DNA from: Lewinellaceae bacterium
Lineage (GTDB): Bacteria > Bacteroidota > Bacteroidia > Chitinophagales > Saprospiraceae
Direction of reading: 5' to 3'
DNA: 64,000 nucleotides
Assembly: GCA_016713985.1 (NCBI GenBank)
Contig: JADJOD010000018.1
Coordinates: forward strand, 1-64,000
Below, in pieces: positions 45,253 to 53,683 of the stretch; the stretch's first letter is position 1, and each line of letters starts with the position of its first letter. The position numbers and the translations under genes were made by a program. The notes beneath the pieces were generated by a model. It searched no databases. It had not been told where the DNA came from and worked only from the letters and a program-made list of their open reading frames with translations.

Positions 45253-47040
45253 ATGCCCGAGACTCAAAAGTTTAATTTTTCACTTTTTCGCCAGGTGATG
45301 GCGATGGTGAAGCCCTATAAAAAGACGTTTTATTTTACAGCGATGCTTACGGTCTTGCTGGCGCCTTTGGCCATTCTCCGGCCGAAACTGCTCCAGACGA
45401 TGGTCGACGACCATATTTTTAAAGGCGACGTGCACGGCATGACGGTTTTGGCCTGTATTATTCTGGCCTCCCTGATCCTGGAGGTTTCGCTGCGATATTT
45501 TTTTCTGTACTACGCCGACTGGCTCGGGCAAGCCACGATCCGCGATCTGCGCGTGAAGGTATTTAACCATGTGACCGGCCTGCACCTCAATTATTTTGAC
45601 AAAACGCCCATTGGTCAAAGCACTACCCGTACCATCAGTGATATCGAGGCCATCAACACGGTATTTTCTGAAGGCAGCATCACCATTCTCGCCGACCTGA
45701 TGACGCTCACCGCCGTGTTGTGCATCATGTTTATTACGTCGTGGAAACTGACGCTGGTGGTGCTGGTGGTATTTCCCCTGCTGATCTGGGGCAGTTATAA
45801 GTTCAAGGAAAGCGTCCGGAAGAGTTATGAAAAGGTGCGCAACCACATCGCTACGATGAATTCCTTCCTGCAGGAACGTATCAGCGGTATGCGGATCGTG
45901 CAGATATTCAACGCTGAAGCGCGGGAGGCTGAAAAATTTCGCCAGATCAACCGCGACTACACCTCGGCCAACCTGAAATCCATTCTCGCCTACGCCATTT
46001 TTTTTCCGGTGGTGGATATTATTTCGGCATTGTCGCTCGGCCTTATGGTCTGGTACGGCGCCCGGGGCGTTTTGTCTGCTGAAGTAACGGTGGGTACACT
46101 TGTGGCGTTTCCGCTGTATATTTCCATGTTGTATCGCCCGATCCGTATGCTAGCGGATAAATTCAACACCCTGCAAATGGGACTGATCGCCGCAGAACGG
46201 GTGTATAAGTTATTGGATAACAACGACATCATTCCAAACACCGGCACACTCGCCCCAGAAAGGTTGCGCGGCAAGGTGGAATTTGAAGACGTGCATTTTT
46301 CCTACAGCGGCAACCCGGAAGAAGACCCGATCCTGCGCGGGGTATCGTTCAACATTCAACCCGGCGAAACCCTGGCGATCGTGGGCAGCACCGGCAGCGG
46401 CAAAACCACCATCATCAGTCTGCTCAGCCGTTTTTACGACATCCAAAAGGGGCAGATCCGTATCGACGACCACGACCAGCGCGAGTACGACGTATTTGCC
46501 CTGCGCCGCCGCATCGCCGTGGTATTGCAGGATGTGTTTTTGTTCTCCGGCACCGTGCTGGAAAACATCACCCTGCGCGATCCGAACATCACGGAAAAGC
46601 AGGTGATAGAAGCCGCAAAAATGATTGGCGCTCACCGGTTTATCGAAAAACTGCCGGGTGGTTACCAGTACCAGGTCAGGGAACGCGGCGCCACCTTGTC
46701 CATGGGTCAGCGCCAACTCATATCCTTTGTGCGGGCTTTGGTGTTTAATCCTGATATCCTCATACTCGACGAGGCTACTTCCTCCATCGATCCGGAGTCG
46801 GAATCGGTGATCCAGCACGCCATTGAAACGCTCATCGCCCGCCGTACAAGCATCATTATCGCGCACCGGCTGTCGACCATTCGCCACGCCACCAATGTGC
46901 TGGTTCTGGAAAAAGGCAGGGTTATGGAGTTCGGCTCCCCCGATGCCTTGCTGGAGATGGAAGAGGGTAAATACCGGGAACTGTATGAAAAACAGTTTTT
47001 GCAGGTGGGGAATGAGGTGTATGGTCAGGCGCCTTCGTAA
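45253..47040 (+). CDS. ABC exporter, fused membrane and ATPase half-transporter (595 aa)
   Basis: MsbA/LmrA-type half exporter that would work as a dimer to move lipids or drugs outward. Six membrane helices lie in residues 25-330 (for example FYFTAMLTVLLAPLAI and LTLVVLVVFPLLIWG). The nucleotide domain has Walker A GSTGSGKTT at 378-386, a Q-loop with LQDVF near 425, Walker B ILILDE at 502-507 and switch H538 (IIAHRL). The signature motif reads LSMGQ at 482-486 instead of LSGGQ, an uncommon change at the position that contacts ATP. It stands alone on the + strand, with a repetitive GTTCACCGTTCACC stretch before the ATG and a repeat region behind it. Confidence 0.9.
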   Translation: MPETQKFNFSLFRQVMAMVKPYKKTFYFTAMLTVLLAPLAILRPKLLQTMVDDHIFKGDVHGMTVLACIILASLILEVSLRYFFLYYADWLGQATIRDLRVKVFNHVTGLHLNYFDKTPIGQSTTRTISDIEAINTVFSEGSITILADLMTLTAVLCIMFITSWKLTLVVLVVFPLLIWGSYKFKESVRKSYEKVRNHIATMNSFLQERISGMRIVQIFNAEAREAEKFRQINRDYTSANLKSILAYAIFFPVVDIISALSLGLMVWYGARGVLSAEVTVGTLVAFPLYISMLYRPIRMLADKFNTLQMGLIAAERVYKLLDNNDIIPNTGTLAPERLRGKVEFEDVHFSYSGNPEEDPILRGVSFNIQPGETLAIVGSTGSGKTTIISLLSRFYDIQKGQIRIDDHDQREYDVFALRRRIAVVLQDVFLFSGTVLENITLRDPNITEKQVIEAAKMIGAHRFIEKLPGGYQYQVRERGATLSMGQRQLISFVRALVFNPDILILDEATSSIDPESESVIQHAIETLIARRTSIIIAHRLSTIRHATNVLVLEKGRVMEFGSPDALLEMEEGKYRELYEKQFLQVGNEVYGQAPS

Positions 47041-47055
47041 AGGTGTTTCCTAAGC

Positions 47056-47240
47056 CATTGAAAATTGAAAATTGCACATTGAAAATTGCACATTGAAAAT
47101 TGCACATTGAACATTGAACATTTTAATTTTTATAATTTATAAATTATTAAATTATTAATTAAAAATGACCAATGTTCAATGACCAATGTTCAATGACCAA
47201 TGTTCAATGACCAATGTTCAATGACCAATGTTCAATGACC
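47056..47240 (+). repeat. Short tandem repeats between convergent genes
   Basis: The left part holds several TTGAAAATTGCACA / ATTGAACATT iterations (to about 47120). An AT-rich middle follows. The right part has five copies of a 14-bp unit GACCAATGTTCAAT (about 47167-47240). Right units are complementary to the left ATTGAACATT units, so both transcripts could fold here. It probably separates convergent transcription. Confidence 0.8.
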
Positions 47241-47253
47241 ATTGAAACACCTG

Positions 47254-48405
47254 TCATCTTTGCACCAAATGCCGCGGCAAGTCCTCCACCTTTTCGCAGC
47301 AGACCTGTTCCATTACCTGTTTCAATTGGGTTTTCAGGATGGAAATCGTGTGTTGGCCGCCTGCTTTGCCCAAGGCGGCCACGCCGTACATAAACGACCG
47401 GCCGAGAAACACAAATTCCGCTCCACTTGCCAGCGCCCGCGCCACGTCGGGACCGGAGCGGATGCCGCTGTCCATCATAATTTTTATCCGTCCGGCATAT
47501 TTTTGGACGATGGTTTCCAGGGGTTTTATCGTGGATTGACCCGCATCTAATTGCCGCCCGCCGTGGTTGGATACGATGATGCCGTCCAGACCCAGTTTGA
47601 TCGCCAACTCGGTATCTTCATCACTGGCCACCCCTTTCAGCACTAATTTTCCTTTCCAGCGATCGCGGATCGGGGCGATCTTTTCTTCGTTCAGTCGACC
47701 CGAAAAAGTTTGGTTCATATAGCGCCCTAACTGCCCCATATTCAGGCCTTCAGGCATGTATTTTTTCATGGTGGCAAAATTCGGCTGCCCGTGCAGCAGG
47801 GTTTGTATGGCCCAATTGGGTTTGCCCATGATTTGAAGTACGTTGCGCAGGGTCATTTTGGGGGGCATGGCCAGGCCGTTGCGAATGTCGCGCGGGCGGT
47901 AACCGAATGTCGGCACGTCGCACAGGATGGCCAGCACCCGGCACCCGGCCGCCTCCGCCCGGTCGAGCAGGTCGTCGCGCAGGGCATTGTCGGCGGGGTG
48001 GTATAGCTGGAACCAGAATTTGCCCTCCGTCAGTTTGCCGATTCGTTCGATGCTTGAGGTGGTGACCGTGCTGAGGATAAAGGGGACGTTGTGCTCCTTA
48101 GCCGCTTTTGCCAGAATCTCCGGCGCATTGGGCCACATCAACCCCTGCAAACCAACGGGCGCGATGCCGAACGGCGCGTCGTACACTTGTCCGAACAATT
48201 CGGTTTTTAAGTCCGAACCGCTGTGTTTGTTCAGGTAAAAGGGCTTCAATTCCACCTCCCGGAGTTCGGTCGTGTTTTTGTGGAGGTTGATGTCTTCATT
48301 ACAGCCGCCGTCTAAGTATTCAAAGGCAAAACGGGGGATACGCTGTCGGGCGCGGGCGCGCAAATCGTCGACGGAGGGGTAGCTCGGATTGTAGTTTAAG
48401 TTCAT
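47254..48405 (-). CDS. lldD: FMN-dependent L-lactate dehydrogenase / alpha-hydroxy-acid oxidase (383 aa)
   Basis: TIM-barrel flavoenzyme of the glycolate oxidase/LldD family. Motifs: the start PSVDDLRARARQRIPRFAFE and YLDGGCNEDINL, the FMN-binding GIAPVGLQGLMWP, the catalytic-loop VSNHGGRQLDAGQS and the phosphate-binding MDSGIRSGPDVARALA. The true start is ATG 48405; the longer frame to 48480 reads through a hairpin. The likely role is oxidation of L-lactate, made from L-rhamnose via L-lactaldehyde, to pyruvate with electrons passed on to the respiratory chain. It is the last gene of the rhamnose block. Other 2-hydroxy acids cannot be excluded as substrates. Confidence 0.85.
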   Translation of the reverse strand: MNLNYNPSYPSVDDLRARARQRIPRFAFEYLDGGCNEDINLHKNTTELREVELKPFYLNKHSGSDLKTELFGQVYDAPFGIAPVGLQGLMWPNAPEILAKAAKEHNVPFILSTVTTSSIERIGKLTEGKFWFQLYHPADNALRDDLLDRAEAAGCRVLAILCDVPTFGYRPRDIRNGLAMPPKMTLRNVLQIMGKPNWAIQTLLHGQPNFATMKKYMPEGLNMGQLGRYMNQTFSGRLNEEKIAPIRDRWKGKLVLKGVASDEDTELAIKLGLDGIIVSNHGGRQLDAGQSTIKPLETIVQKYAGRIKIMMDSGIRSGPDVARALASGAEFVFLGRSFMYGVAALGKAGGQHTISILKTQLKQVMEQVCCEKVEDLPRHLVQR

Positions 48406-48430
48406 ATAAAATCCTTTTAATCCGTGCCTG
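48403..48430 (-). promoter_or_regulatory. Leader motif shared with the rhamnose isomerase gene
   Basis: Going upstream from the start codon, ATATAAAATCCTTTTAATCC then GTG. Nearly the same order, ATATAAATCCTTTTTAATCC then GTG, precedes the isomerase start (51357-51382). A shared translation or mRNA-stability element, or two copies of one repeat, would explain it. Confidence 0.5.
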
Positions 48431-48485
48431 ATCCTTGTCATCCGTGTTCCAATCGCACACGGATGACAAGGATCAGACACGGATT
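48419..48485 (-). repeat. 29-bp inverted repeat at the rhamnulokinase 3' end
   Basis: Arms 48419-48447 and 48457-48485 are reverse complements except one G-T type mismatch, with a 9-base loop. The right arm includes the stop codon of the kinase gene (48473-48475). The stem would stabilise the 3' end of the kinase message or limit read-through into the oxidase gene. Confidence 0.85.
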
Positions 48486-49813
48486 TGTTTTAATGCGATC
48501 AGGTTATCCGGAATTCGTTTTTCATTCCAGAACGGATGGACGGCGATGGCTGCGCCGATTGCGGTGGCTTGTGCAACTTCCGCCGCATAAACGTCCATTT
48601 CCGGAAAAGACCGGGCGAGCAGGGTCATATAAACTTCGTTTTTGGAAAAACCGCCGTCAACAAAAATGCGGCGAACAGGGGAATTGCCCAGTGCCAGCCG
48701 GGTTGAAATCACTTGTTTTTCAACAAGTTGGCGCATAAAATCGAAATAAGCGGCCGCTAAAGGAGAACGGGTTGTAATGGATATGTTTTTGTAAAAATCC
48801 TCAAGCGTTCCGAATTGTGCCGCGATGTTTTTCACCGCCTGTTCGTGTTCGTGGCCGCCGAAATAACGCGCGGCTTTTACGGGTTTGCCTTCGTAACTCA
48901 GGTAACACAGGCAGTCCTGCGCCAATTCTTCAGGTGTTAGCGGTTCATCGTTGAAAGGATTGAGCGTGATGCACCAGGTGCCGGTAGAAATGAGTACAAA
49001 AGGCTCCTCAAAACAGGCGAGATAAGGGATCAGGGCGGCCGAACTGTCGTGTAAACCGATACCAAAATGAGGAGTGATGAATGAGGAGTGATGAATGATG
49101 AATGATGAATGATGAATGCTTGTCCCGTCACGGGGTGACTCCAAGTCACCCCGTGACGTGGCAACGGACCTGACGAGAGGGGGGAATTTTCCAACAATTT
49201 CCTCGGCTTTTACCCAGTCGTGGTAGTCGTTTTTTTGAAAATTCCAAAGCAGGGTGTGGCAGCCGATGCTGGTCATTTCACTGACAGCGTACGCATGGGC
49301 GGACTTGGGGCCGGCCCATGCGTAAAGCAGGTACGCAATATACTGCGGCAGGTGCAACGACCATTTTATCTGATTGAAAATCAAAGGCTTTTGATGTTTC
49401 AGCCAATACAGTTGCAGCCCGGAATTCAGGTTGCCCAAAACAGGTGAAGCGGTTTCGAGGGCGATTTTTTCCGCGCTGCCGTACGTATCGAAAAACCGCT
49501 TTTTTAAATTCTCCGGAAAAGGTTTGAGATAGTTGTAAAGGGGGGTGAGTGCTTTGCCGTCCGCATCGAGGTGTACAAAACTTGCGCCATAAGCCGTAGC
49601 ATTGACGGCCCGGATGTGGAAACGTTGGTCGGCCAAAACTTCCCGAACGGAATCCCGAACCCAGTTTTTCAGCAAATCCAAATCTTCACAGGGCTCCCCG
49701 TCCTCATCAACTGTTTCTGGCAGTTGGGTGGTTTTTTCAAACACAACACGGTAGTCCTCGTCGAAGACGAAACACTTTTTATTGGTTTTGCCGATGTCAA
49801 GCAGAAGCACCAT
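48473..49813 (-). CDS. rhaB: FGGY-family kinase, predicted L-rhamnulokinase (446 aa)
   Basis: Sugar kinase: phosphate loop DIGKTNKKCFVFD, conserved middle GLQLYWLKHQ and GCHTLLWNFQ, nucleotide domain start GIGLHDSSAALIPYL, adenosine motif STGTWCITLNPF and late FVDGGFSKNEVYM. In this context it phosphorylates L-rhamnulose. ATG 49813 is the start; the longer frame is repeat DNA. Residues 215-250 (SVATSRGDLESP, then IHHSSFIIHHSSFI) have no counterpart expected in FGGY kinases. They are encoded by a hairpin plus 7-bp repeats inserted in frame just before the second domain. The enzyme may tolerate this as a surface loop. Confidence 0.85.
   Translation of the reverse strand: MVLLLDIGKTNKKCFVFDEDYRVVFEKTTQLPETVDEDGEPCEDLDLLKNWVRDSVREVLADQRFHIRAVNATAYGASFVHLDADGKALTPLYNYLKPFPENLKKRFFDTYGSAEKIALETASPVLGNLNSGLQLYWLKHQKPLIFNQIKWSLHLPQYIAYLLYAWAGPKSAHAYAVSEMTSIGCHTLLWNFQKNDYHDWVKAEEIVGKFPPLVRSVATSRGDLESPRDGTSIHHSSFIIHHSSFITPHFGIGLHDSSAALIPYLACFEEPFVLISTGTWCITLNPFNDEPLTPEELAQDCLCYLSYEGKPVKAARYFGGHEHEQAVKNIAAQFGTLEDFYKNISITTRSPLAAAYFDFMRQLVEKQVISTRLALGNSPVRRIFVDGGFSKNEVYMTLLARSFPEMDVYAAEVAQATAIGAAIAVHPFWNEKRIPDNLIALKQIRV
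49060..49160 (-). repeat. In-frame repeat insertion inside the rhamnulokinase gene
   Basis: TGATGAA-type 7-bp repeats (49081-49118) followed by a palindrome with 14-bp arms 49126-49139 and 49145-49158 around the loop TCCAA. The unit adds about 35 codons without breaking the frame. Confidence 0.85.
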
Positions 49814-50078
49814 GATGAATGATGAATGATGAGAGATGAATGATGAGAGATGAATGATGAATGATGATGAGAGATGAATGATGAATGGGGGGCGTTGCTT
49901 AAAGATCGGGGAGTTGGTAATACTGTTTTTTATGGGCCTGAAAACCCGCGTGAAATTATTCGGTGATTCCAAACAATGTATTGATTGTCTTATAGTTGTA
50001 ACTCCATATCCTGTACTTGAATCTCTTCAAAATAGTTGCCATTCATCATTCATCACTCATCATTCATCATTAATCAAA
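49814..50078 (+). repeat. TGATGAA repeats in the isomerase-kinase spacer
   Basis: A block of TGATGAA/TGAGAGA iterations (49814-49886) sits right before the kinase start. An inverted block (TTCATCA iterations, 50041-50074) sits at the end of the isomerase gene. The two can pair in the rhamnose mRNA across about 150 bases. No promoter is visible between them. Confidence 0.75.
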
Positions 50079-51354
50079 GTCCTGTTGCCGTGCTTTTTTT
50101 TCCCCGTTGTTCAATCAGTTTTTCCCTGATTTTCAGACTTCTGTACAATCCGATGGGGTCCAGTGCGCCGCCGGCCCGGCGGGTGGCTTCGGCCACCAAA
50201 GCGCGGGTATCGGTTGCAAAAATATCGCGGAGTAATTCTTCGGCGCCCAGCACGTCGTTATTGTGTTGCGCTTCGGCAAGCAGGGCGCGGTCGACGAGCA
50301 AGGCTTTGGAATAGGTGGTCAGGATATTTTGCACGGATTGCAAAAGGTCTTCAAGCGGGTCTTTCGAGTTGTGGCTTGCGTCGATCATCCAGGCCAGCGG
50401 CGGGTTGTTGACCGCCGGATCACTCATGGCGTCTGCCAATTCGTTAAAAATCAGGAAGAACTGATAAGGTTTGATGCTGCCCGTCGTGAGATCGTCATCG
50501 CCGTACATCGACCCGTTGAAATGGAAGCCGCCGAGCCGGCCGAAGTGCATGAGCCGCGCCACGATCTGTTCGATGTTGGTATTGGGCAGGTGGTGGCCCA
50601 AATCGACGAGCACCTGCGCGTTTTTGCCCAAAAACTGGCACAACGAATACGACGTGCCCCAATCGGGGATCACCATCGAGTAAAAATTCGGCTCGTAGGG
50701 TTTGTATTCGATGAGCATGGTCCAATCATCCGGCATGGCCCGGTAGATTTCGGCAAGTGAATCGGCGGTGCGTTGCCAGGCCCGGCGAAAGTGCTGCTGG
50801 CCGGGGAAATTGGAGCCGTCGGCCAGCCAAACGGTCAACACCCTGGAATCCAGCGCTTTACCGTGTTCGATGCAGGCGATGTTGTGCTCGATGGCCTGCC
50901 GCCGTGTTGCGGCGTCGGTATGGCTCAGCGAACCGAATTTATACGAAAGCAGCTGGTCGGGCTGATCCTGAAACGTGTTGGAATTGACGGAGTCGATGGT
51001 CAGGCCGTGTTCCCGCAGGTGGCTTTTTAACGCCGCCGGGTCTTTCGGAATGTCCCAGGGAATATGCAGCGAAATGGAATTGGAAGAGCGGTTCAGTTGG
51101 TGCAGCAACCCGACGTCTGCTATTTTTTCTTCCAGATTGCGCGGTTCGCCGCCGCCGGGAAAACGCCCGAAACGGGTGCCGCCCGTGCCGAGTGCCCAGG
51201 AGGGAATGGCAATTTGAAAATTTTGGATTTTTTTGATAACATCCTGAATGTCAATGCCTTTTTGGGCCAACAATGCTGAGATGTGCTGAAAGTGAAACAC
51301 GTGTGTTGCCGTGTTTTTTTCGTTGTGTTCCTGAATTTTGTCGGAGATAAACAT
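50074..51354 (-). CDS. rhaI: L-rhamnose isomerase, RhaI type (426 aa)
   Basis: TIM-barrel metal-dependent isomerase converting L-rhamnose to L-rhamnulose, of the RhaI (Pseudomonas stutzeri-like) rather than RhaA family. Characteristic segments: IAIPSWALGTGGTRFGRFPG at the N-terminus, metal ligands in MLIEYKPYEPNFYS (E), VLVDLGHHLPNTN (D, H) and GFHFNGSMYGDDDL (H, D), and the late AWMIDASHNSKDP. Length is typical. It lies 48 bases after the aldolase gene stop, within the rhamnose block. The leader shares an element with the oxidase gene. Transported substrate and pathway neighbours agree with this function. Confidence 0.92.
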   Translation of the reverse strand: MFISDKIQEHNEKNTATHVFHFQHISALLAQKGIDIQDVIKKIQNFQIAIPSWALGTGGTRFGRFPGGGEPRNLEEKIADVGLLHQLNRSSNSISLHIPWDIPKDPAALKSHLREHGLTIDSVNSNTFQDQPDQLLSYKFGSLSHTDAATRRQAIEHNIACIEHGKALDSRVLTVWLADGSNFPGQQHFRRAWQRTADSLAEIYRAMPDDWTMLIEYKPYEPNFYSMVIPDWGTSYSLCQFLGKNAQVLVDLGHHLPNTNIEQIVARLMHFGRLGGFHFNGSMYGDDDLTTGSIKPYQFFLIFNELADAMSDPAVNNPPLAWMIDASHNSKDPLEDLLQSVQNILTTYSKALLVDRALLAEAQHNNDVLGAEELLRDIFATDTRALVAEATRRAGGALDPIGLYRSLKIREKLIEQRGKKSTATGL

Positions 51355-51401
51355 GCGTATATAAATCCTTTTTAATCCGTGTTCCGGTTGATACGGATCA
51401 T

Positions 51402-53561
51402 TTACCTTAAAAATCCCATCGCCACACCTCCGTCCACGTTCAGGGCGTTGCCCGTCGACTTGTTCAACAACCCGCCAACAAAGGCAAAACAGGCGTTGGC
51501 GATGTCTTCGGGCAGGATGATTTCGTTTAACAAAGTGCGTTTGGCATAATAGGCCGGCAATTCTTCTATCGCGATGCCGTATGCCTTGGCGCGGCCCTCC
51601 GCCCAGCCGCCCGACCAGATGTTGGAGCCGGCGATGACGGCGTCGGGATTCACCGAGTTTACGCGGATGTGATCGGGGCCGAGTTCGGCGGCGAGCAGGC
51701 GGGTGAGGTGCGCCTGAGCCGCTTTGGCAGAGCCGTAACCCGCGTTGTTGGGGCCGGCCACCACGGCGTTTTTGGAGACGATATTAACGATGTCCCCGCC
51801 AAAACCCTGCTTGCGCATCACGTTTACGCCCGCCTGGCTGACCAGAAACTGGCCTTTCACAAGAATGTCGTAAAGTTTGTCCCAGTGCTCTTCGCTGTGT
51901 TCGACGAGGGGTTGCGAAATGCTGATGCCCGCGTTGTTCACCACGATGTCCACGCCGCCGAAATGAAGGCATGTTATTTCCAGGGCCGACGCAATAGATT
52001 GACTATCAGTAACATTTAGTGTTACGGCGGCTACATTGTCATTGCCGAAGGCAATCTTAAACGCGGCCTTCGTTTCTTCTAAGCGCTCGGCGTTCAGGTC
52101 ATTCAGCACCACGCAGGCGCCTTCTTCGGCGAATTTCCGGGCGATGGCCTTGCCGATGCCGCCCGCCGAACCGGTAATTAAAGCCACCCGGCCGGTGAGG
52201 GGTTTGGGCTTGGGCATACGTTGCAGTTTCGCTTCCTCCAGCAGCCAGTATTCGATGTCGAAAGCCTCCTGCCGGGGCAGCGAAGTGTACTCCGAAACGG
52301 CTTCCGCCCCACGCATCACGTTGATGGCATTGGTGTAAAACTCGGCGGCGACCCGCGCGGTTTGTTTGTCTTTGGCAAAGGTGAACATGCCGACGCCGGG
52401 CCATAAAATGACCACCGGGTTGGGGTCGCGTATGGCGGGGCTGTTGGGGCGGCGGCATGTTTCGTAATACGCGGCATACATCTTCCGGTATTCTTCAAAA
52501 AACGGCGACAGGGTTTCCTTGATTTTTGCCACGTCGGACAAATCTTCGTCCGGTTTCAAAGTCAATACCAGCGGCGAAATTTTTGTGCGCAAAAAATGAT
52601 CCGGGCAGGATGTGCCGAGTGGCGCGAGCCGGTCGAGGTCCCTGGAATTGATGAATTGAAGCACCCGTTCGTCGTCCGAAAAGTGGCCGATCATACACGT
52701 TTGACTCGAACAAAAACCGCGCAGGATGGGAGCGAGCGCAGCGGCTTGTTGTCTTGGAAAACTTCCCGAAAGTTTTAAATTTTCGGAAAATTCTGCTTTC
52801 GCGCCACCGAATACGGGCCGCTTAGTGAGGGGCTGACTTGAAGTCAGCCCCTCACTTGAATGGATAAAAACGGCGCAGGTTTCGATGATTTCGAGTGTGT
52901 TGAGGTAACTTTCATAGGCCGTGTCGCCCCAGGTAAAAAGGCCGTGTGAACCGAGCATGATGCCCCGCAACGTGATTCCTTTTCGGGCGTTTTCTTCCAG
53001 ACAATCAAGCAGTTGCAAGCCGAGATCAAAACCCGGACGCTGCCAGCCGACCCAGCCGACCTGGCCGCCGAACAGTTCTTCGGTGATACGCCGGCCGTCT
53101 TTGGCGGCGGCAATGGCGATGGCCGCGTCGGGGTGCAGATGATCGATGTGCCGGAAGGGCAAAAAGCCGTGCAGCGGCGTGTCGATGGAGGGCGCCCGGG
53201 AAGCGAGGTCGAAAATGCAGTGGTTGAACAATTCCACCATTTCATCTTCGTGTTCCAGGCCGCGGTAGACGTTTTTGAGGCTGCGCAAACGCTCGACGTA
53301 GAGGGCTGCCAGACCGCTGCGTTTCATGGTGCCGAGGTCGCCGCCGGAGCCTTTGACCCACATAACTTCCACCTGTTGACCGGTGAGCGGGTCCTTGGCC
53401 GGGGCCTTGCAGGAAGTATTGCCTCCCCCGTAATTGGTCAGGCGGAGGTCGGCGCCAAGCAGGTTGGAGCGGTATACGAGCAGGGCGACCTCGTCGCCCG
53501 CGAGATCGGCGGCTTTTTTTTCGTCCCAGAGATAGGAGACGTGTTGAAAGGTTTTGATCAT
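51402..53561 (-). CDS. rhaEW: Bifunctional rhamnulose-1-phosphate aldolase / L-lactaldehyde dehydrogenase (719 aa)
   Basis: Fusion of a class II aldolase (residues 1-450) and a short-chain dehydrogenase (about 455-719). Aldolase: TNYGGGNTSCK and zinc histidines in FRHIDHLHPDA (H138, H141, H143) and SHGLFTWGD (H206). SDR: TGSAGGIGKAIA, VNNAGISISQP and the YGSAKAAQ catalytic tyrosine and lysine. It splits L-rhamnulose-1-P to DHAP and L-lactaldehyde and oxidises the latter to L-lactate, as in the RhaEW proteins of other phyla. The start 53561 is used because the longer frame is a repeat. A palindromic element (52824-52856) adds about 12 codons near residue 236, in a loop after HSSEGL. Confidence 0.9.
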   Translation of the reverse strand: MIKTFQHVSYLWDEKKAADLAGDEVALLVYRSNLLGADLRLTNYGGGNTSCKAPAKDPLTGQQVEVMWVKGSGGDLGTMKRSGLAALYVERLRSLKNVYRGLEHEDEMVELFNHCIFDLASRAPSIDTPLHGFLPFRHIDHLHPDAAIAIAAAKDGRRITEELFGGQVGWVGWQRPGFDLGLQLLDCLEENARKGITLRGIMLGSHGLFTWGDTAYESYLNTLEIIETCAVFIHSSEGLTSSQPLTKRPVFGGAKAEFSENLKLSGSFPRQQAAALAPILRGFCSSQTCMIGHFSDDERVLQFINSRDLDRLAPLGTSCPDHFLRTKISPLVLTLKPDEDLSDVAKIKETLSPFFEEYRKMYAAYYETCRRPNSPAIRDPNPVVILWPGVGMFTFAKDKQTARVAAEFYTNAINVMRGAEAVSEYTSLPRQEAFDIEYWLLEEAKLQRMPKPKPLTGRVALITGSAGGIGKAIARKFAEEGACVVLNDLNAERLEETKAAFKIAFGNDNVAAVTLNVTDSQSIASALEITCLHFGGVDIVVNNAGISISQPLVEHSEEHWDKLYDILVKGQFLVSQAGVNVMRKQGFGGDIVNIVSKNAVVAGPNNAGYGSAKAAQAHLTRLLAAELGPDHIRVNSVNPDAVIAGSNIWSGGWAEGRAKAYGIAIEELPAYYAKRTLLNEIILPEDIANACFAFVGGLLNKSTGNALNVDGGVAMGFLR
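52824..52856 (-). repeat. Palindromic element inside the aldolase/dehydrogenase gene, TTGAA loop
   Basis: 14-bp perfect arms 52824-52837 and 52843-52856 around the loop TTGAA, in frame. Same size and design as the elements in nagA and the kinase gene. Confidence 0.85.
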
Positions 53562-53567
53562 TTTTTC

Positions 53568-53610
53568 TAAGTTGTAGGACGGAAATCTTTTCCATCCGGA
53601 TGTTTCATTA
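53568..53610 (-). repeat. Leader hairpin repeat, copy 3
   Basis: GTTGTAGGACGGAAATC and TTTTCCATCCGGATGTTTCAT. The core palindrome (53577-53597) has one mismatch. It lies 8 bases upstream of the rhaEW start codon, the same position as copies 1 and 2. Confidence 0.8.
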
Positions 53611-53683
53611 TCAGCATGTTGCAAATCCGCCGCATTACTTATATTTTATGGAGCAATGGCTCATATTTTTAATACCACTAAAT

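Noticed and set aside
47167..47240. Possible CRISPR-like array
   Set aside because: Units are 14 bp and directly adjacent with no unique spacers, and there are no cas genes in the window. The same applies to the 17-bp repeats at 33828-33912.
48405..48480. N-terminal extension of the lactate oxidase gene
   Set aside because: The frame is open but translates the inverted repeat at 48419-48447, and family members start at the LNYNPSYPS segment, so ATG 48405 is used.
49814..49972. Longer N-terminus of the rhamnulokinase
   Set aside because: It is only TGATGAA repeat translation (IHLSSSFIIHLSS), with no kinase sequence before MVLLLDIGKT.
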